Shown: in pieces, positions 33,730 to 46,649 of the stretch | Numbering within the stretch: position 1 is the stretch's first letter | Layout of the letters: each line of letters opens with the position of its first letter | NCBI GenBank assembly: GCA_014526335.1 | Contig: JACTAT010000013.1 | Span: forward strand, 259,690-323,689 | Direction: 5' to 3' | Source of the DNA: Chrysaora quinquecirrha | Lineage: Eukaryota > Cnidaria > Scyphozoa > Semaeostomeae > Pelagiidae | Length of the DNA stretch: 64,000 bases | Notes under the pieces: generated by a model | Database searches by the model: none | What the model saw: the letters and a program-made list of their open reading frames with translations, nothing else | What the model was told of the DNA's origin: nothing | Made by a program: the position numbers and the translations under genes

Positions 33730-36700
33730 TAGGCAGGGAATTCTATGTGAAAAACTAAATTTCAACCTAACCTCAAATTTTATTGCTGAAATATACCAAA
33801 TCGACCCTGGAGATTTCAAATCAAAGACGGGACACTTTTGATTTTGACCGGAAGTACGCTAATTTGATGACGTCATAAAGTGCACAATTTTAGCTTTAAA
33901 TTTTTGTTTACTTGCCTCAATTGCGTTTGATATGAATAATATATGCATTTTCAGACTCAGCAGACAAGGTGCTATCGATTCATGTAAATTTTGTTTATTT
34001 TCATCAACATTTCTATTTCTAGATATGACGTCATCGAGATTGAAAATCACCAAAATTGTATTTTTTCTTATCATTAAGGTACTAGCATGTCTATCATGGC
34101 ATGAAAACTCCTTTTTAGAGGCAGAGACATCTCTTCTGGGTAATCTTAGAGTGTCCGTGTAGTTCAACGCCTATCAGTTCACTATTTTTTCTACCTTTGC
34201 TTCTCTTTACGACACAAAGACCGTCCTTGAACCAATTCTGTATAGGACAAGTTTGAATGGCAGGAACGTTGGACGGATGGCACGACAAGTGGGTGGCTAG
34301 GAGCAAAGAAAGGGCAATCGCAATAGAGAACGAAGTTAAGCAGAAGAAGCCGATAAAAGTGGTGCTTCAAGATAGACACTGGAATAGTCTTTTGGGCACG
34401 ATCTATATATTGCATTGAAAAGCTTTAGAGAATGTTCCAATGAACATTTCTTTTGTTCTTTACGGCGTATTCTGGTTACTCCCCTCGAAAAGTTTCGTTT
34501 TAAACAAAAAAGGAAGCCTTTTCCGTTATCCATTCATCTTCATTCGGTGCGTATAAGAAATTTTAACATAAAATCAAATTGATACATAATGATATGGCTA
34601 TAAACCATCAAATATGTATTTCAAACTATGGTTTATCTTCTGTTTGAATCAGACGGACTTCAAGGTATACTGCTTGGAAGCAACTTCGTGTCTATTTTTG
34701 TTTACCAAAGTATTCCATTCTTGTTTCGCTATTGCTGTTGTAAATTTTAGCAAACTAAATGCCATTGAAACAATTTTCTCAGCTCTTTGCTCGCAGCTAT
34801 GTTTAAAGCCAGCCATCGCATGGTGCTAAATGTGCTTGTGGACTTCGGAACACTGTTTCCTTTTACAAGGCATTGAATTAAAGATAGTGGCTAGTTATTC
34901 CCCCTGTTTAACGCTGTAGAGACCAAGCATCGTTGGCAGGTCATCAAGTTGCTTTCTTAGCTTTTCCTTTATGCTGTCCGATGTTGCCTGATGTTGCCCC
35001 AGATGCTTCAGGAAGAAAATTTATCAGCATCTCTGCATCTATGGCAAGCTCTGGATTCATTCTGTGTACTTTCCCAAAGCGAGTTTTCCTGTTTCATTAA
35101 GATAGAAAAAAACCTTAAACGAGAAAGATGCAGTTAAGTACAATACGATTTCCTTCAATTTAAGAGCCTGTCTATAACAAGATGGGGAATAACAGTCAAT
35201 GCAGCTTAGTCATCTTTGAGAATACTGATGATCTGCGCGCAACATTGGAAATGTTGAAGAATAATCAATGCATCCCCGCTAGCAGCAAAATAAGAATCCA
35301 AGGAATTCTCATGCCCCAGCTTTCTCCAGTCCTCTTCTATTTGAATGTGACAGGAAAGCTTGTATGTTTGCAAGGAAAGTTCCCAAGGAACTCAAAAGAA
35401 ATCGCATTATATCTGATGATCATGCTTCGTATTCTTTGCAGCAAATTCTCTAAAGGCTTAAGAAATGAGGAACGGGAGAAGATTTCAGCGAATTTTCAAT
35501 GTAAGGCGGAAATAGCCCTACGTCGTAGGAGTGGACCGATAGGGACCGGGAAAGCAAAGTCAAAAAAGCGGATGGAGTCTGTAGACAGTGTTCTGAACGA
35601 GAGAGGCTTTGCACTGCACCGATACAGTGGACGATGGGATGATTGACAAGATGCACCCATTCTACTATGAAACAACTGACGTGATTGTCCAGGATAGGAA
35701 AGATTAGGGCAAGAAGATTTTGCTTTGGTTAAGAGAAAATGAAGAATCCTGTTAAAATCGATTATTATAAGAGCGTTTCCGACAGAGAGCCTAACACATG
35801 CTTCGATTCACAAAGCCCTGTGAAAGGAAACAGTGTTCCGAAGTCCACAAGATCATAAACTTGCACCATCGCGTTATCATCTCCTCAACGTTCTGTGAGC
35901 GTACATTTAGCACCATGCGATGGCTGGCTTTCAACATAGCTGCGAGCAAAGAGCTGCGAAAATTGTTCCAATGACATTTTGTTTACTAAAATTTACAACA
36001 GCGATAGCGAAACAAGAATGGAATACTTTGGTAAACAAAAATAGACACGAAGTTGCTTCCAAGCAGTATATCTTGAAGTCCGTCTGATTCAAACAGAAGA
36101 TAAACCATAGGTTCAAATACATAGTTGATGGTTTATAGCCATATCATTATGTATCAATTTGATTTTATGTTAAGATTTCTTATACGCGCCGAATGAAGAT
36201 GAATGGATAATGGAAAAGGCATCCTTTTTTGTTTAAAACGAAACTTTTCGAGGGGAGTAACCAGAATACGCCGTAAAGAACAAAAGAAATGTTCATTGGA
36301 ACATTCTCTAAAGCTTTTCAATGCAATGTATAGATCGTGCCCAAAAGACTATTCAAGTGTCTATCCTGAAGCACCACTTTTATCGGCTTCTTCTGCTTAA
36401 CTTCGTTCTCTATTGCGATTGCCCTTTCTTTGCTCCTAGCCCCCCACTTGTCGTGCCATCCGTCCAACGTTCCTGCCATTCAAACTTGTCCTATACAGAA
36501 TTGGTTCAAGGACGGTCCTTGTGTCGTAAAGAGAAGCAAAGGTAGAAGAAATAGTGAACTGATAGGACGTTGAACTACACGGACACTCTAAGATTACCCA
36601 TAAGAGATGTTTCTGCCTCTAAAAAGGAGTTTTCATGCCATGATAGACATGCTAGTACCTTAATGATAAGAAAAAATACAATTTTGGTGATTTTCAATCT

Positions 36701-37007
36701 CGATGACGTCATATCTAAAAATAGAAATGTTGATGAAAATAAACAAAATTTACATGAATCGATAGCACCTTGTCTGCTGAGTCTGAAAATGCATATATTA
36801 TTCATATCAAACGCAATTGAGGCAAGTAAAAACAGATTTAAAGCGAAAATTGTGCACTTTATGACGTCATCAAATTAGCGTACTTCCGGTCAAAATCAAA
36901 AGTGTCCCATCTTTGATTTGAAATCTCCAGGGTCGATTTGGTATATTTCAGCAATAAAATTTGAGGTTAGGTTGAAATTTAGTTTTTCACATAGAATTCC
37001 CTGCCTA
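33730..37007. mobile_element. Foldback element with ~1.1-kb inverted arms
   Basis: The left arm (about 33730-34870) is repeated in reverse complement as the right arm (about 35818-37007) with few differences; the right arm has an additional ~50 bp near 35855-35905. The tips read TAGGCAGGGAATTCTATGTG and its complement. TAC occurs just outside both tips (33727-33729 and 37008-37010), a possible short target duplication. The arms contain open frames that mirror each other but resemble nothing known. The ~950-bp centre holds one plus-strand open frame. Confidence 0.85.
35182..35646 (+). CDS. Hypothetical open frame in the centre of the foldback element
   Basis: A 154-codon frame begins with ATG (MGNNSQCSLVIFENTDDLRA) and is basic toward its C-terminus (IALRRRSGPIGTGKAKSKKR). 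I do not recognise a domain or transposase motif. It is the only sizeable frame between the arms, so it may be a relic of the element's own gene, but chance is possible. Confidence 0.25.
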   Translation: MGNNSQCSLVIFENTDDLRATLEMLKNNQCIPASSKIRIQGILMPQLSPVLFYLNVTGKLVCLQGKFPRNSKEIALYLMIMLRILCSKFSKGLRNEEREKISANFQCKAEIALRRRSGPIGTGKAKSKKRMESVDSVLNERGFALHRYSGRWDD

Positions 37008-37629
37008 TACCTATAATTTCTGCACTATTAACACTAATTGATTGCTCATCTCTATATACTAAAATAGTTGTTGCCGTGGAAACCGATTTTGTAATAGTCC
37101 CTGTGGGAAGGCTGTGAGAGCTTCGGACGTGCGATTTTCGCACGATTCTGCCGCCCTTGGGGTAGGCGAGCCAAGTTTACTTCGTTTCTCCATCTCTGCT
37201 GTAGTCTCTGGGGTAACTGGGGCTAACCCTTCTTTGAAGTGCGTCATTGGTGCCTGTTTTAACCATTGTCCGATTGTTTTCTGTAGGGGGATTAGCACTG
37301 AATCGTAACAAGGCACGGTAGCGCGGTCGGCAAGGCGGCGTGTCTCGTGAGCTGAGATTGTGAGTCGGGAGTTCGACTCCCCTCAAGGGAGAATCTTTTC
37401 CTTTCGAATTTTTTTATTTATGTTATTTTCGTGTTGGAAATGTTTTCAAAATGCCAAGGGGACGTCTGGTAACTTAAATTTGCTTTTGGTGTAATTTTTA
37501 AGTTCGTTACACATAATATTTCAACGTTTTTTGTTGTTCCCTTCCATGAACATAAGGATCACTAGGAGATTATTGTCAACTATGCAATACGGCTGTGTAG
37601 CCGAGTGGTTAAATGCTCGCCTGCTCTTC

Positions 37630-38560
37630 AAAACAGGGAACATGAACAATTACTGAGGAACTGGATTGAAAAATGGACAAAAAACCACCAATAAAATCAG
37701 GACTAGGGAGCTTGAATAAAGACTGAGGAATAGGACTAAGGAACAGGACTGAAAACCATGAATCATTTTAGGAGTAAGGAACATGAAGAAAAATAAAACT
37801 GAGGAACAACACCAAGGAATGGGACTTAGAAATCATGAACACTTTCAGAACAAGAGAACATCACCAATAACAAGACTGACGAGCAAGATCAAGAAATGAG
37901 ACTCGACAACCATGAAGACTTTCACAACTAAGGAAAATCAACAATAACAAGACTGAGGAACAGGACCATAGTACGGGACTGAAGACCACAAATTACTTCT
38001 GGACTAAGGAATATGAACAATAGCATAACTGGGGAACAGGACCAAGGAATGGGACTGAAGACCACAAACAATTTCAGGACTAAGGAACATGAGCAATAAT
38101 AAGACTGACGAACAGGGCCAAGGAACGGGACTGAAGACCATGAATAATTTCAGGACTAAGGAACATGAACAATAACATGACTAGGGACCAGGACCAAGGA
38201 ACGGGACTGAAGACCATGAACAATTTCAGGACTAAGGAACATGAGCAATAATAAGACTGAGGAACAAGACCAAGGAATGGAACTAAAGACCATGAATAAT
38301 TTCAAGACTAAGGAACAGGATAAAGGAACGGGACTGAAAACCATGAGTAATTTCAGTACTAAGGAACAGGATTAAGGAAAGGGACTGAAGACTATGAATA
38401 ATTTCGGAACTAACAGACATGAACAATTACAAGACTAAGGAACAGGACCAGGGATCGAGATTGAAGATATGAACTATAACAAGACTGAGGGACGAACCAA
38501 GGTATGGGACTGACGACCATTGATTATGTCAGGACTAACGAAAAGACTATAGAGAAAGTC
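37630..38560 (+). repeat. 51/76-bp tandem array 2
   Basis: The same repeat family as at 22485-24240, here mainly the ~76-bp form with ACATGAACAATAACAAGACT. It starts abruptly inside tRNA-like module 2 and ends near a satellite closing block (38700-38830, CAGAGACGGGCAAGGGCTAG). Confidence 0.85.
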
Positions 38561-38831
38561 AACTGCTGTACACTGACTAATGTAAAACTTAGGCACATCA
38601 TTGTGGACTAAGGACCTTGCACTAAAACAGAGGAACAGAACTGGGATTGGCACTAGGAAAAGGGACCCTGGACTAGGACTAAGGACAAATACTAAAAATT
38701 AGAAACTAGGAGCAAAGTGGAGAGGCAGAGGTCATTGAGGCGGAGGTCCTTCAGGTAGTGGTCTTTGAGGCAGAGGTTCTTGAGGCGGAGGTCCCAGCGA
38801 GGCGATGGTCAGAGACGGGCAAGGGCTAGTA

Positions 38832-41800
38832 AATAGTTCAACATTCTTTTTAATTTATAAAAGTCACTTCCACAAAACTAGGAGGTCTTTTGAATGACTC
38901 AAATCTTTAGATCTATTTTTTCTCATATTTTTTCAGTTATAAATTTATTTTCAATTTATCTCTCGACATTAACTTTCATTTTCATTTGGTTTTTATTTCT
39001 ATTTTAATTTCATCTTTCATTTTAATTTAAAGTTTTATTTCAGCTGAAGAATTTAGAATAATATAAAAATTTATTTTAAATTTCCCATTAATTTCATTTT
39101 CACTAATATTAACATTAAGGCCAATACTCAATTTTGTTCAAAACATTCATAAACTGGGGGGTCCTTATAAGGTCTGGATTGTTTAATCTTTTCACAAGTG
39201 AAATTGTTTCTTCGAAAATTAATAAATGGAGGTCATAACAACATTCGGGATGGGGAAAAACTAAATTAGTAAACGGGGGACGTTTATTTGGCATCTAAGA
39301 GTATGAAGATGAATTAAGATTATGATAAAGTTTGAGATTGACAGTATTGCATGTGGTAATAAACAACAACATTAACATTAATTGTAAGTTTCAATGTTAT
39401 TTCAGATTCACATCAGGATTAACATAACATAAAGGTTCAGATTAAGACTGATTTGAAAATGAGCTTCAGTTTACAAATTAATAATAACTTTAAGTTTAAC
39501 TTCAAAAATCAAAGGCTTATACTTAGACCAAGACTAAAAAAGACTAAGACTAATATCAAGTTGGACTTAACGACTTACTAAGACTAAGATTACATCAACA
39601 TTAAGATTAAGGTTAAGAGTAAGATTAGGATTAAAATTGAGAGTCAGATTCTGATTAACATTAACATTCAGATTAAGATTATGGTTAAGATTCCAATTCA
39701 GGTAGAAGTCTAGATTAAGATTACATTTAAGTTGAAGACTAAGATTAAGACTGCACTAACATTAAGATTAGGGTCAAGATCAATTAACAGCAAATATAGT
39801 CACCTCAATGCACGGTGCCTTTTTAGGTGGAAATTGTTTTTGGCGGAGTTCCTTGGAGGCGGTGGTCCTTGTGAGGCGGTGGTCTTACACGGGCAAGGGC
39901 TAGTCTCTATATACTAAAATAGTTGTTGCCGTGGAAACCGATTTTGTAATAGTCCCTGTGGGAAGGCTGTGAGAGCTTCGGACGTGCGATTTTCGCACGA
40001 TTCTGCCGCCCTTGGGGTAGGCGAGCCAAGTTTACTTCGTTTCTCCATCTCTGCTGTAGTCTCTGGGGTAACTGGTGCTAACCCTTCTTTGATGTGCGTC
40101 ATTGGTGCCTGTTTTAACCATCGCTCGATTGTTCTCAGTACGAGGATTATCACGAAATATGAACAAGGCACTGTAGCACGGTCGGTAAGGCGGGGTGTCT
40201 CGTGAGCTGAGATGCAGAGTTGGGAGTTCGACTCCCCTCAGGGGCAAATTTTTTCCTTTCGAATTTTTTCATTTCTGTTATTTTCGTGTTGAAAATGTTT
40301 TCAAAAGGCCGAGGAGACGTCTGGTAACTGAAATTTGCTTTCCCTGTAATTTTTAAGTTCGTTAGACAAATTTTTTTCCACGTGTTTTGTTGTTCTCTTA
40401 CATGAATTCAAGGACCACTAGAAGATTATCGTACTCTAGGCAAGCGGCTGTGTAGCCGAGTGGTTAAATGCCACCCCGAATTGCTGGAGTTCAAATCCCC
40501 TCAAGGGCAAATTTTTGGTGTTTTTGTTTTTGTGATTTAAATAGTTCAACATTCTTTTTAATTTATAAAAGTCACTTCCACAAAACTAGGAGGTCTTTTG
40601 AATGACTCAAATCTTTAGATCTATTTTTTCTCATATTTTTTCAGTTATAAATTTATTTTCAATTTATCTCTCGACACTAACTTTCATTTTCATTTGGTTT
40701 TTATTTCTATTTTAATTTCATCTTTCATTTTAATTTAAAGTTTTATTGCAGCTGAAGAATTTAGAATAATATAAAAATTTATTTTAAATTTCCCATTAAT
40801 TTCATTTTCACTAATATTAACATTAAGGCCAATACTCAATTTTGTTCAAAACATTCATAAACTGGGGGGTCCTTATAAGGTCTGGATTGTTTAATCTTTT
40901 CACAAGTGAAATTGTTTCTTCGAAAATTAATAAATGGAGGTCATAACAACATTCGGGGATGGGGGGAAAAACTAAATTAGTAAACGGGGGGACGCTTATT
41001 TGGCATCTAAGAGTATGAAGATGAATTAAGATTATGATAAAGTTTGAGATTGACAGTATTGCATGTGGTAATAAACAACAACATTAACATTAATTGTAAG
41101 TTTCAATGTTATTTCAGATTTACATCAGGATTAACATAACATAAAGGTTCAGATTAAGACTGATTTGAAAATGAGCTTCAGTTTACAAATTAATAATAAC
41201 TTTAAGTTTAACTTCAAAAATCAAAGGCTTATACTTAGACCAAGACTAAAAAAGACTAAGACTAATATCAAGTTGGACTTAACGACTTACTAAGACTAAG
41301 ATTACATCAACATTAAGATTAAGGTTAAGAGTAAGATTAGGATTAAAATTGAGAGTCAGATTCTGATTAACATTAACATTCAGATTAAGATTATGGTTAA
41401 GATTCCAATTCAGGTAGAAGTCTAGATTAAGATTACATTTGAGTTGAAGACTAAGATTAAGACTGCACTAACATTAAGATTAGGGTCAAGATCAATTAAC
41501 AGCAAATATAGTCACCTCAATGCACGGTGCCTTTTTAGGTGGAAATTGTTTTTGGCGGAGTTCCTTGGAGGCGGTGGTCCTCGTGAGGCGGTGGTCTTAC
41601 ACGGGCAAGGGCTAGTCTCTATATACTAAAATAGTTGTTGCCGTGGAAACCGATTTTGTAATAGTCCCTGTGGGAAGGCTGTGAGAGCTTCGGACGTGCG
41701 ATTTTCGCACGATTCTGCCGCCCTTGGGGTAGGCGAGCCAAGTTTACTTGGTTTCTCCATCTCAGCTGTAGTCTCTGGGGTAACTGGGGCTAACCCTTCT

Positions 41801-42258
41801 TTGATGTGCGTCATTGGTGCCTGTTTTAACCATCGCTCGATTGTTCTCAGTACGAGGATTATCACGAAATATGAACAAGGCACTGTAGCACGGTCGGTAA
41901 GGCGGGGTGTCTCGTGAGCTGAGATGCAGAGTTGGGAGTTCGACTCCCCTCAGGGGCAAATCTTTTCCTTTCGAATTTTTTCATTTCTGTTATTTTCGTG
42001 TTGAAAATGTTTTCAAAAGGCCGAGGAGACGTCTGGTAACTGAAATTTGCTTTCCCTGTAATTTTTAAGTTCGTTAGACAAATTTTTTTCCACGTGTTTT
42101 GTTGTTCTCTCACATGAATTCAAGGACCACTAGGAGATTATCGTACTCTAGGCAAGCCGCTGTGTAGCCGAGTGGTTAAATGCCACCCCGAATGGCTGGA
42201 GTTCAAATCCCCTCAAGGGCAAATTTTTGGTGTTTTTGTTTTTGTGATTTAAATAGTG
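38832..42258 (+). repeat. Recent tandem duplication of a 1.71-kb satellite unit
   Basis: 38832-40547 and 40548-42258 are nearly identical over their whole length, with an offset of 1712-1716 bp and only scattered substitutions and small indels. All internal landmarks (both tRNA-like modules, the G-rich pieces, the AAGATT run) are repeated. The neighbouring units are clearly more diverged, so this duplication is younger. Confidence 0.9.
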
Positions 42259-43659
42259 CAATTCTTTTCAATGTCTTAAAGTTACTTTGACAAAACTAGA
42301 ATGCTTTTTGGAATGACTCGAATCTTTACATCTATTCTTTCTCATATCTTTTCAATTATAAAATTATTTTCAATTTATGACTCGACACTAACTTTCATCT
42401 CCATTTGGTTTTAACTTTAATTTTAATTTCATCTTCGATTTTAATTTAAAGTTTTATTGCAGTTGAAGAAATTAGAATAATATTACAATTTATTTTAAAT
42501 TAAAGACTAATTTCACTTCTACTAATATTAACATTAAGGCCAATACTCTTATGTACCAAATAAACGGGGAGTCCTAATCGATGGGGGGGCTGGGAATTTC
42601 TTTTGAAATTTCAATAAACAGATGGGTCCTTATAAGGTCCGGGGTTGGGGGAAAATTAATAAACGTAGTTTCATCCTTTCACAAGTGAAATTGCTTCTTC
42701 AAAAATTAATAAGTGGGGGTCCTAATAAGGCCCTGCAGGTGGGGAAAAACTCAAAATTAATAAACGGGGGACGTTTATTTGGCATCTAAGAGTATGAAGA
42801 TGAATTAAGAAGATGATAAAGTTTGAGATTGCCATTATTGCATGTGGTGATAATCAACAACATTAACATTAATTGTCAGTTTTAATGTTATTTCAGATTT
42901 ACATCAAGATTAACATAAAGGTTCAGATTAACACTGATTTGAAAATGAGCTTCAGTTTCCAAATTAAGAATCACTTTCAAGTCTCAGTTCAAAAATGAAA
43001 CACTGATACTTAGACCAAGACTAACACAGACTAAGATTAATATCAAGATGGAGTTCAAGATTTACTAAGACTAACATTAAGATTAACATTGAGATTAAGA
43101 TTAGCAGTAAGATTAAAGTTAAAATTAAGTTTCAGATTCTGATTAATATTAACATTTAGATTAAGATTTAGGTTAAGATTCCAATTCAGGAAGAAGTTAA
43201 GATTAAGATTCCATTTAAGTTGAAGGCTAAGATTAAGACTAGACTAACATTAAGATTAAGATCAAGATTTAGATTAACAGCAAATATAGCCACCTCAATG
43301 CACAGTGCCTTCCAGGTGGAAGTTGATATTGGCGGAATTCATCAGAGGTGGTGGTCCTCATGAGGCGGTGGTCTTACACGGGCAAGGGCTAGTCTTATAT
43401 ACTAAAATGGTAAGTGCCTAGCAACCGGTTTTGTGGCAGCTCATCCTCCCGGGCCGTCAAGGCTGCCCTGATGGGACTTTTTCCACTACCTGCCGCCCGT
43501 GGGGTAGGCGAGCCATTGCCCCTTCGTTTTTCCATGCCTCCTGTAGTCTCTGGGGTAACTGGGCCACTGGGGCTAACCCATCTTTGAAGTGCGTCATTGG
43601 TGCCTGTTTTAACCATCGCCCAATTGTTTTCTGTAGGAGGATTATCACTTATCCGCAAC

Positions 43660-43740
43660 AAGGCACGATAGCACCGTCGGTAAGGCGGCGTGTCTCGTGA
43701 GCTACGATGCAGAGTCGGGAGTTCGATTCCCCTCGGAAGA
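43660..43740 (+). repeat. tRNA-like module 1, best-preserved copy
   Basis: The sequence runs AGGCACGATAGCACCGTCGG, then TAAGGCGGCGTG, and then a stem-loop-like TCTCGTGAGCTACGA. It ends at GGGAGTTCGATTCCCCTC. The B-box (GAGTTCGATTCC) is close to the polymerase III consensus, and GGGAG pairs with most of the following CCCCT arm. In sister copies GTCTC..GAGAT can pair around a 7-base loop, as in an anticodon arm. The ends do not form a good acceptor stem. It may be transcribed or be a tRNA-derived relic. Confidence 0.55.
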
Positions 43741-43940
43741 ACATCTTTTCCTTTCGAATTTTTTTATTTCTTTGATTTTCGTGTTGGAAATGTTTTCAAA
43801 AGGCCAAGGAGACGTCTGGTAACTTAAATTTGCTTTCCCTGTAACTTTTAAGTTTGCTAGACATATTTTTTTTACGTGTTTTGTTGTTCCCTTCCATGAA
43901 TTTAAGGACCACTAGGAGATTATCCTCCGCTAAGCGGTAT

Positions 43941-44011
43941 GGCTGTGTAGCCGAGTGGTTAAATGCTCGCCTGCTACACAGAATGGCTGGAGTTCAAATC
44001 CCCTCAAGGGC
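43941..44011 (+). repeat. tRNA-like module 2, best-preserved copy
   Basis: GGCTGTGTAGCCGAGTGGTT, then AAATGCTCGCCTGCTACACA, then GAATGGCTGGAGTTCAAATC. It has an A-box (TAGCCGAGTGGTTAA) and a B-box (GAGTTCAAATCC), resembling Ser/Leu-type tRNA heads. The 3' end (CCCTCAAGGGC) does not pair with the 5' GGCTGTG, so it lacks a proper acceptor stem. It lies about 200 bp downstream of module 1 in the same unit. Confidence 0.55.
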
Positions 44012-45490
44012 AAATTTTTGGTGTTTTTCTTTTCGTGATTTAAATAGTTTACATTTCTTTTGAATGTCTTAAAGTCACTTCGATTAAACTAGAAGGCTTT
44101 TTGGGATGACTTAAATCTTTAGATCTTTTTTTCTCATATTTTTCCAATTATAAATTTATTTTTTATTTGGTTTTCATTATAATTTTAATTTCATCTTCGA
44201 TTTTAATTTAAAGCTTTATTGCAGCTGAAGAATTTAGAATAATATAAAAATTTATTTTTAATTAAATATTAATTTCACTTTTACTAATATTAACATTAAG
44301 ACCAATACTCTTAGGTACCAAATAAACAGGGGGGTGGGAAATTTTTTCCAAACATTTAATAAACAGGGGGTTTTTATAAGGTCTGGGGGTGGGAAAAATT
44401 AATGAACGTAGTTTACTCCTTTCACAAGTGAAATTATTTCTTCGAAAATTAATAAATGGGGGGTTGGCAATCTTAACATTATGTTCAACCAAGATTTCTG
44501 TTTAAACAGCTGAAGATTAAGAATAATATTAAAATTTATTTTAAATTTGAAGATTAATTTCACTTTTACTAAATACTCCTAGGTGCCAAATAAACGGTGG
44601 AGGGATTTTTTTTGGAAAATTTAATAAATGGGGGGTCCTAATAAGTTCCGGTGGTGGGGGAAGTTTAACAAACATAGTTTAATCCTTTCACAAGTGAAAT
44701 TGCTTCTTTTAAAATTAATAAACTAATAAATTAATAAACAAGGGGTCCTAATAAGGTCCTAATAAGGTGGGGGAAAAAACTCAAAATTAATAAACAGGGA
44801 GGGGGCATTTATTTTGCATCTAAGAATATGAAGATGAATTAAGATGATGATACAGTTTGAGATTGACATTATTGCATGGGGCGATTAAGAGCAACATTAA
44901 CATCAATTTTAAGTTTCAATGTTATTTCTGATTTACATCAAGATTAACATAAAGGTTCAGTCAGATTAAGACTGGTTTGAAAATTAGCTTCAGTTTACAA
45001 ATTAAAAATAACTTTAAGTTTAACTTAAAAAATGAATGACTGATACTAAGACCAACACTAACACTGGCTAAGACTAATATTCAGGTGGAGTTCAAGATTA
45101 ACTAACACTAAGATTAAGATTAAAATTAGAATTAAGATCAAGATTAAGATTAAGATTAAGATTAAGATTAAAGTTAAGATTAACATTTAAATTCAGATTA
45201 AGATTAAGATTGAGATTAAGATTCCAATTTGGGTAGAAGTTATGATAAAGATTCCATTTCAGTTGAACACTAACATTAACACTAAGGCTAACAATAAGAT
45301 TAAGATCAAGATCAAGGTTTAAGATAAAGATTTGGATTAAGATCCTAATTTAGATTAACAGCAAATATAGCTACCTCAATGCACAATGCTTTTCAGGTGG
45401 AAGCTATTTTGTCGGAGTTCATTGAAGGCGGTGGTCCTCATGAGGCGGTGGTCTTAGACGGGCAAGAGCTAGTCTCTATTACTAATATGC

Positions 45491-46640
45491 TTAAATGCAA
45501 ATCAGGTTGACCCATTGTTATGGCCCATTGTTCGATTACACAAGAAAGGCTTTTTCCTTGGCCAGCTAGAGATGCGCTTTTTTCTTTAATCGATCCCGTT
45601 TCTGGCCGGACGCTGTTTAAAGATTTTGCTAAGCGTTTTGAAACTTATAAGTTGGTTAAAATTGCAATTTTCTCTCGGCTCAAAAAAGTTTTGATTTTGA
45701 TGGCGGCCATCTATTATGTTCCTTTCACCACACGTACATTGAATCTTTTGCGTGCAACTCTCAGGGGTTTATTCAATGACTTGCGGCTTAAAAAGCCTGG
45801 GTTCCATATAAAATCGTGCGACTATGGCACAATCGTGAGACGTGAGAATTTCTTTTCGCGCGATTATCGCACGACCATAAATACAAATTGTGACATTTTT
45901 TTTCGTAGCAGAGCGTTCACGATTACATTACAACGATTAAGTTGTGAGGCAGTCCTTCTTGCAAGATATTTTGAGATATGAAAATGAAACACCCTTTCCA
46001 GACAATGGATACCTTTCCCAACGGTATATTTATTGGAAGTGTGCGATTGTGTCTTATCTCTCAACTTCACGCTTAAATACAATACTACAGTACTGTATTC
46101 AACAAAAAAGGCGATTCCCATTCAAGCAATGTAAAAGCTTTTTATGTCAACAAAAGTCCCAAGACGAAAGTAGAATTGTAAGAGTTAAGAATAAAATTTG
46201 AAAGAACATGAGAGTTTCTGGCTATTTTTCAAGGATTTTCTACCACTAAATAAATGATTCGAGGTAAATTGGACATTTCTGAGTGGCTTTGGGTGCTTTT
46301 CGTCAAGTTATGGTTCGTTTTGAGTGCTTTTGGCTGGTTTTGGGCGATTTTGGGTTGTTTCGCGTTTTTGGTAAGTGCGTTTTTACGGTCAAAGGACGTC
46401 AAAGGACACTAGGAGACTGTAGGCCTAATTCATTTTGGAATTTACTCAATTTCTTTCAATTTTCAAGAAGAGTTCTTGCTTTGATTATTTCCATAAATCT
46501 TATGATAAAGAGCTTACTTTGAATAGATTCTTTATTTAAAGATCATAGGTTATATACGAGAAATTAGACCTTTCATACTATATCCCATTACCTGCTGTAA
46601 ATAATTTATTGAACAGGCAAAACCGGGCAATGCACTTTAA
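45491..46640. other. No gene supported
   Basis: A 153-codon frame at 45520-45981 starts with ATG but has no recognisable domain and no splice or neighbour support. The region contains repeated CGTGCGACTATGGC/CGCGCGATTATCGC words near 45815-45875. I leave it as non-coding. Confidence 0.4.
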
Positions 46641-46649
46641 TCATTCCTA

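Larger units (their letters stand above)
37050..45490 (+). repeat. Complex satellite block 2 (double tRNA-like unit)
   Basis: Units marked by GGCAAGGGCTAGTCT/TATATACTAAAAT begin near 37050, 39900, 41612, 43389 and, truncated, 45467. Order and content match block 1. Module 1 copies: 37310-37390, 40165-40245, 41877-41957 and 43660-43740. Module 2 copies: 37591-37630 (cut off), 40446-40508, 42157-42220 and 43941-44011. Repeated GGGGGTCCTAATAAGGTCC pieces and AAGATTAAGATT runs lie between module 2 and the next marker, with extra copies of the former at 44330-44800. In the first unit, module 2 is cut and the 51/76-bp array 2 follows directly. No protein gene is supported. Confidence 0.82.

Noticed and set aside
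43660..44011. Functional tRNA genes
   Set aside because: A- and B-boxes are good but the 5' and 3' ends do not form acceptor stems; called tRNA-like only.
45520..45981. 153-codon open frame with ATG
   Set aside because: No recognisable domain, no neighbours or splice context, and it sits at the edge of the satellite block; chance is likely.
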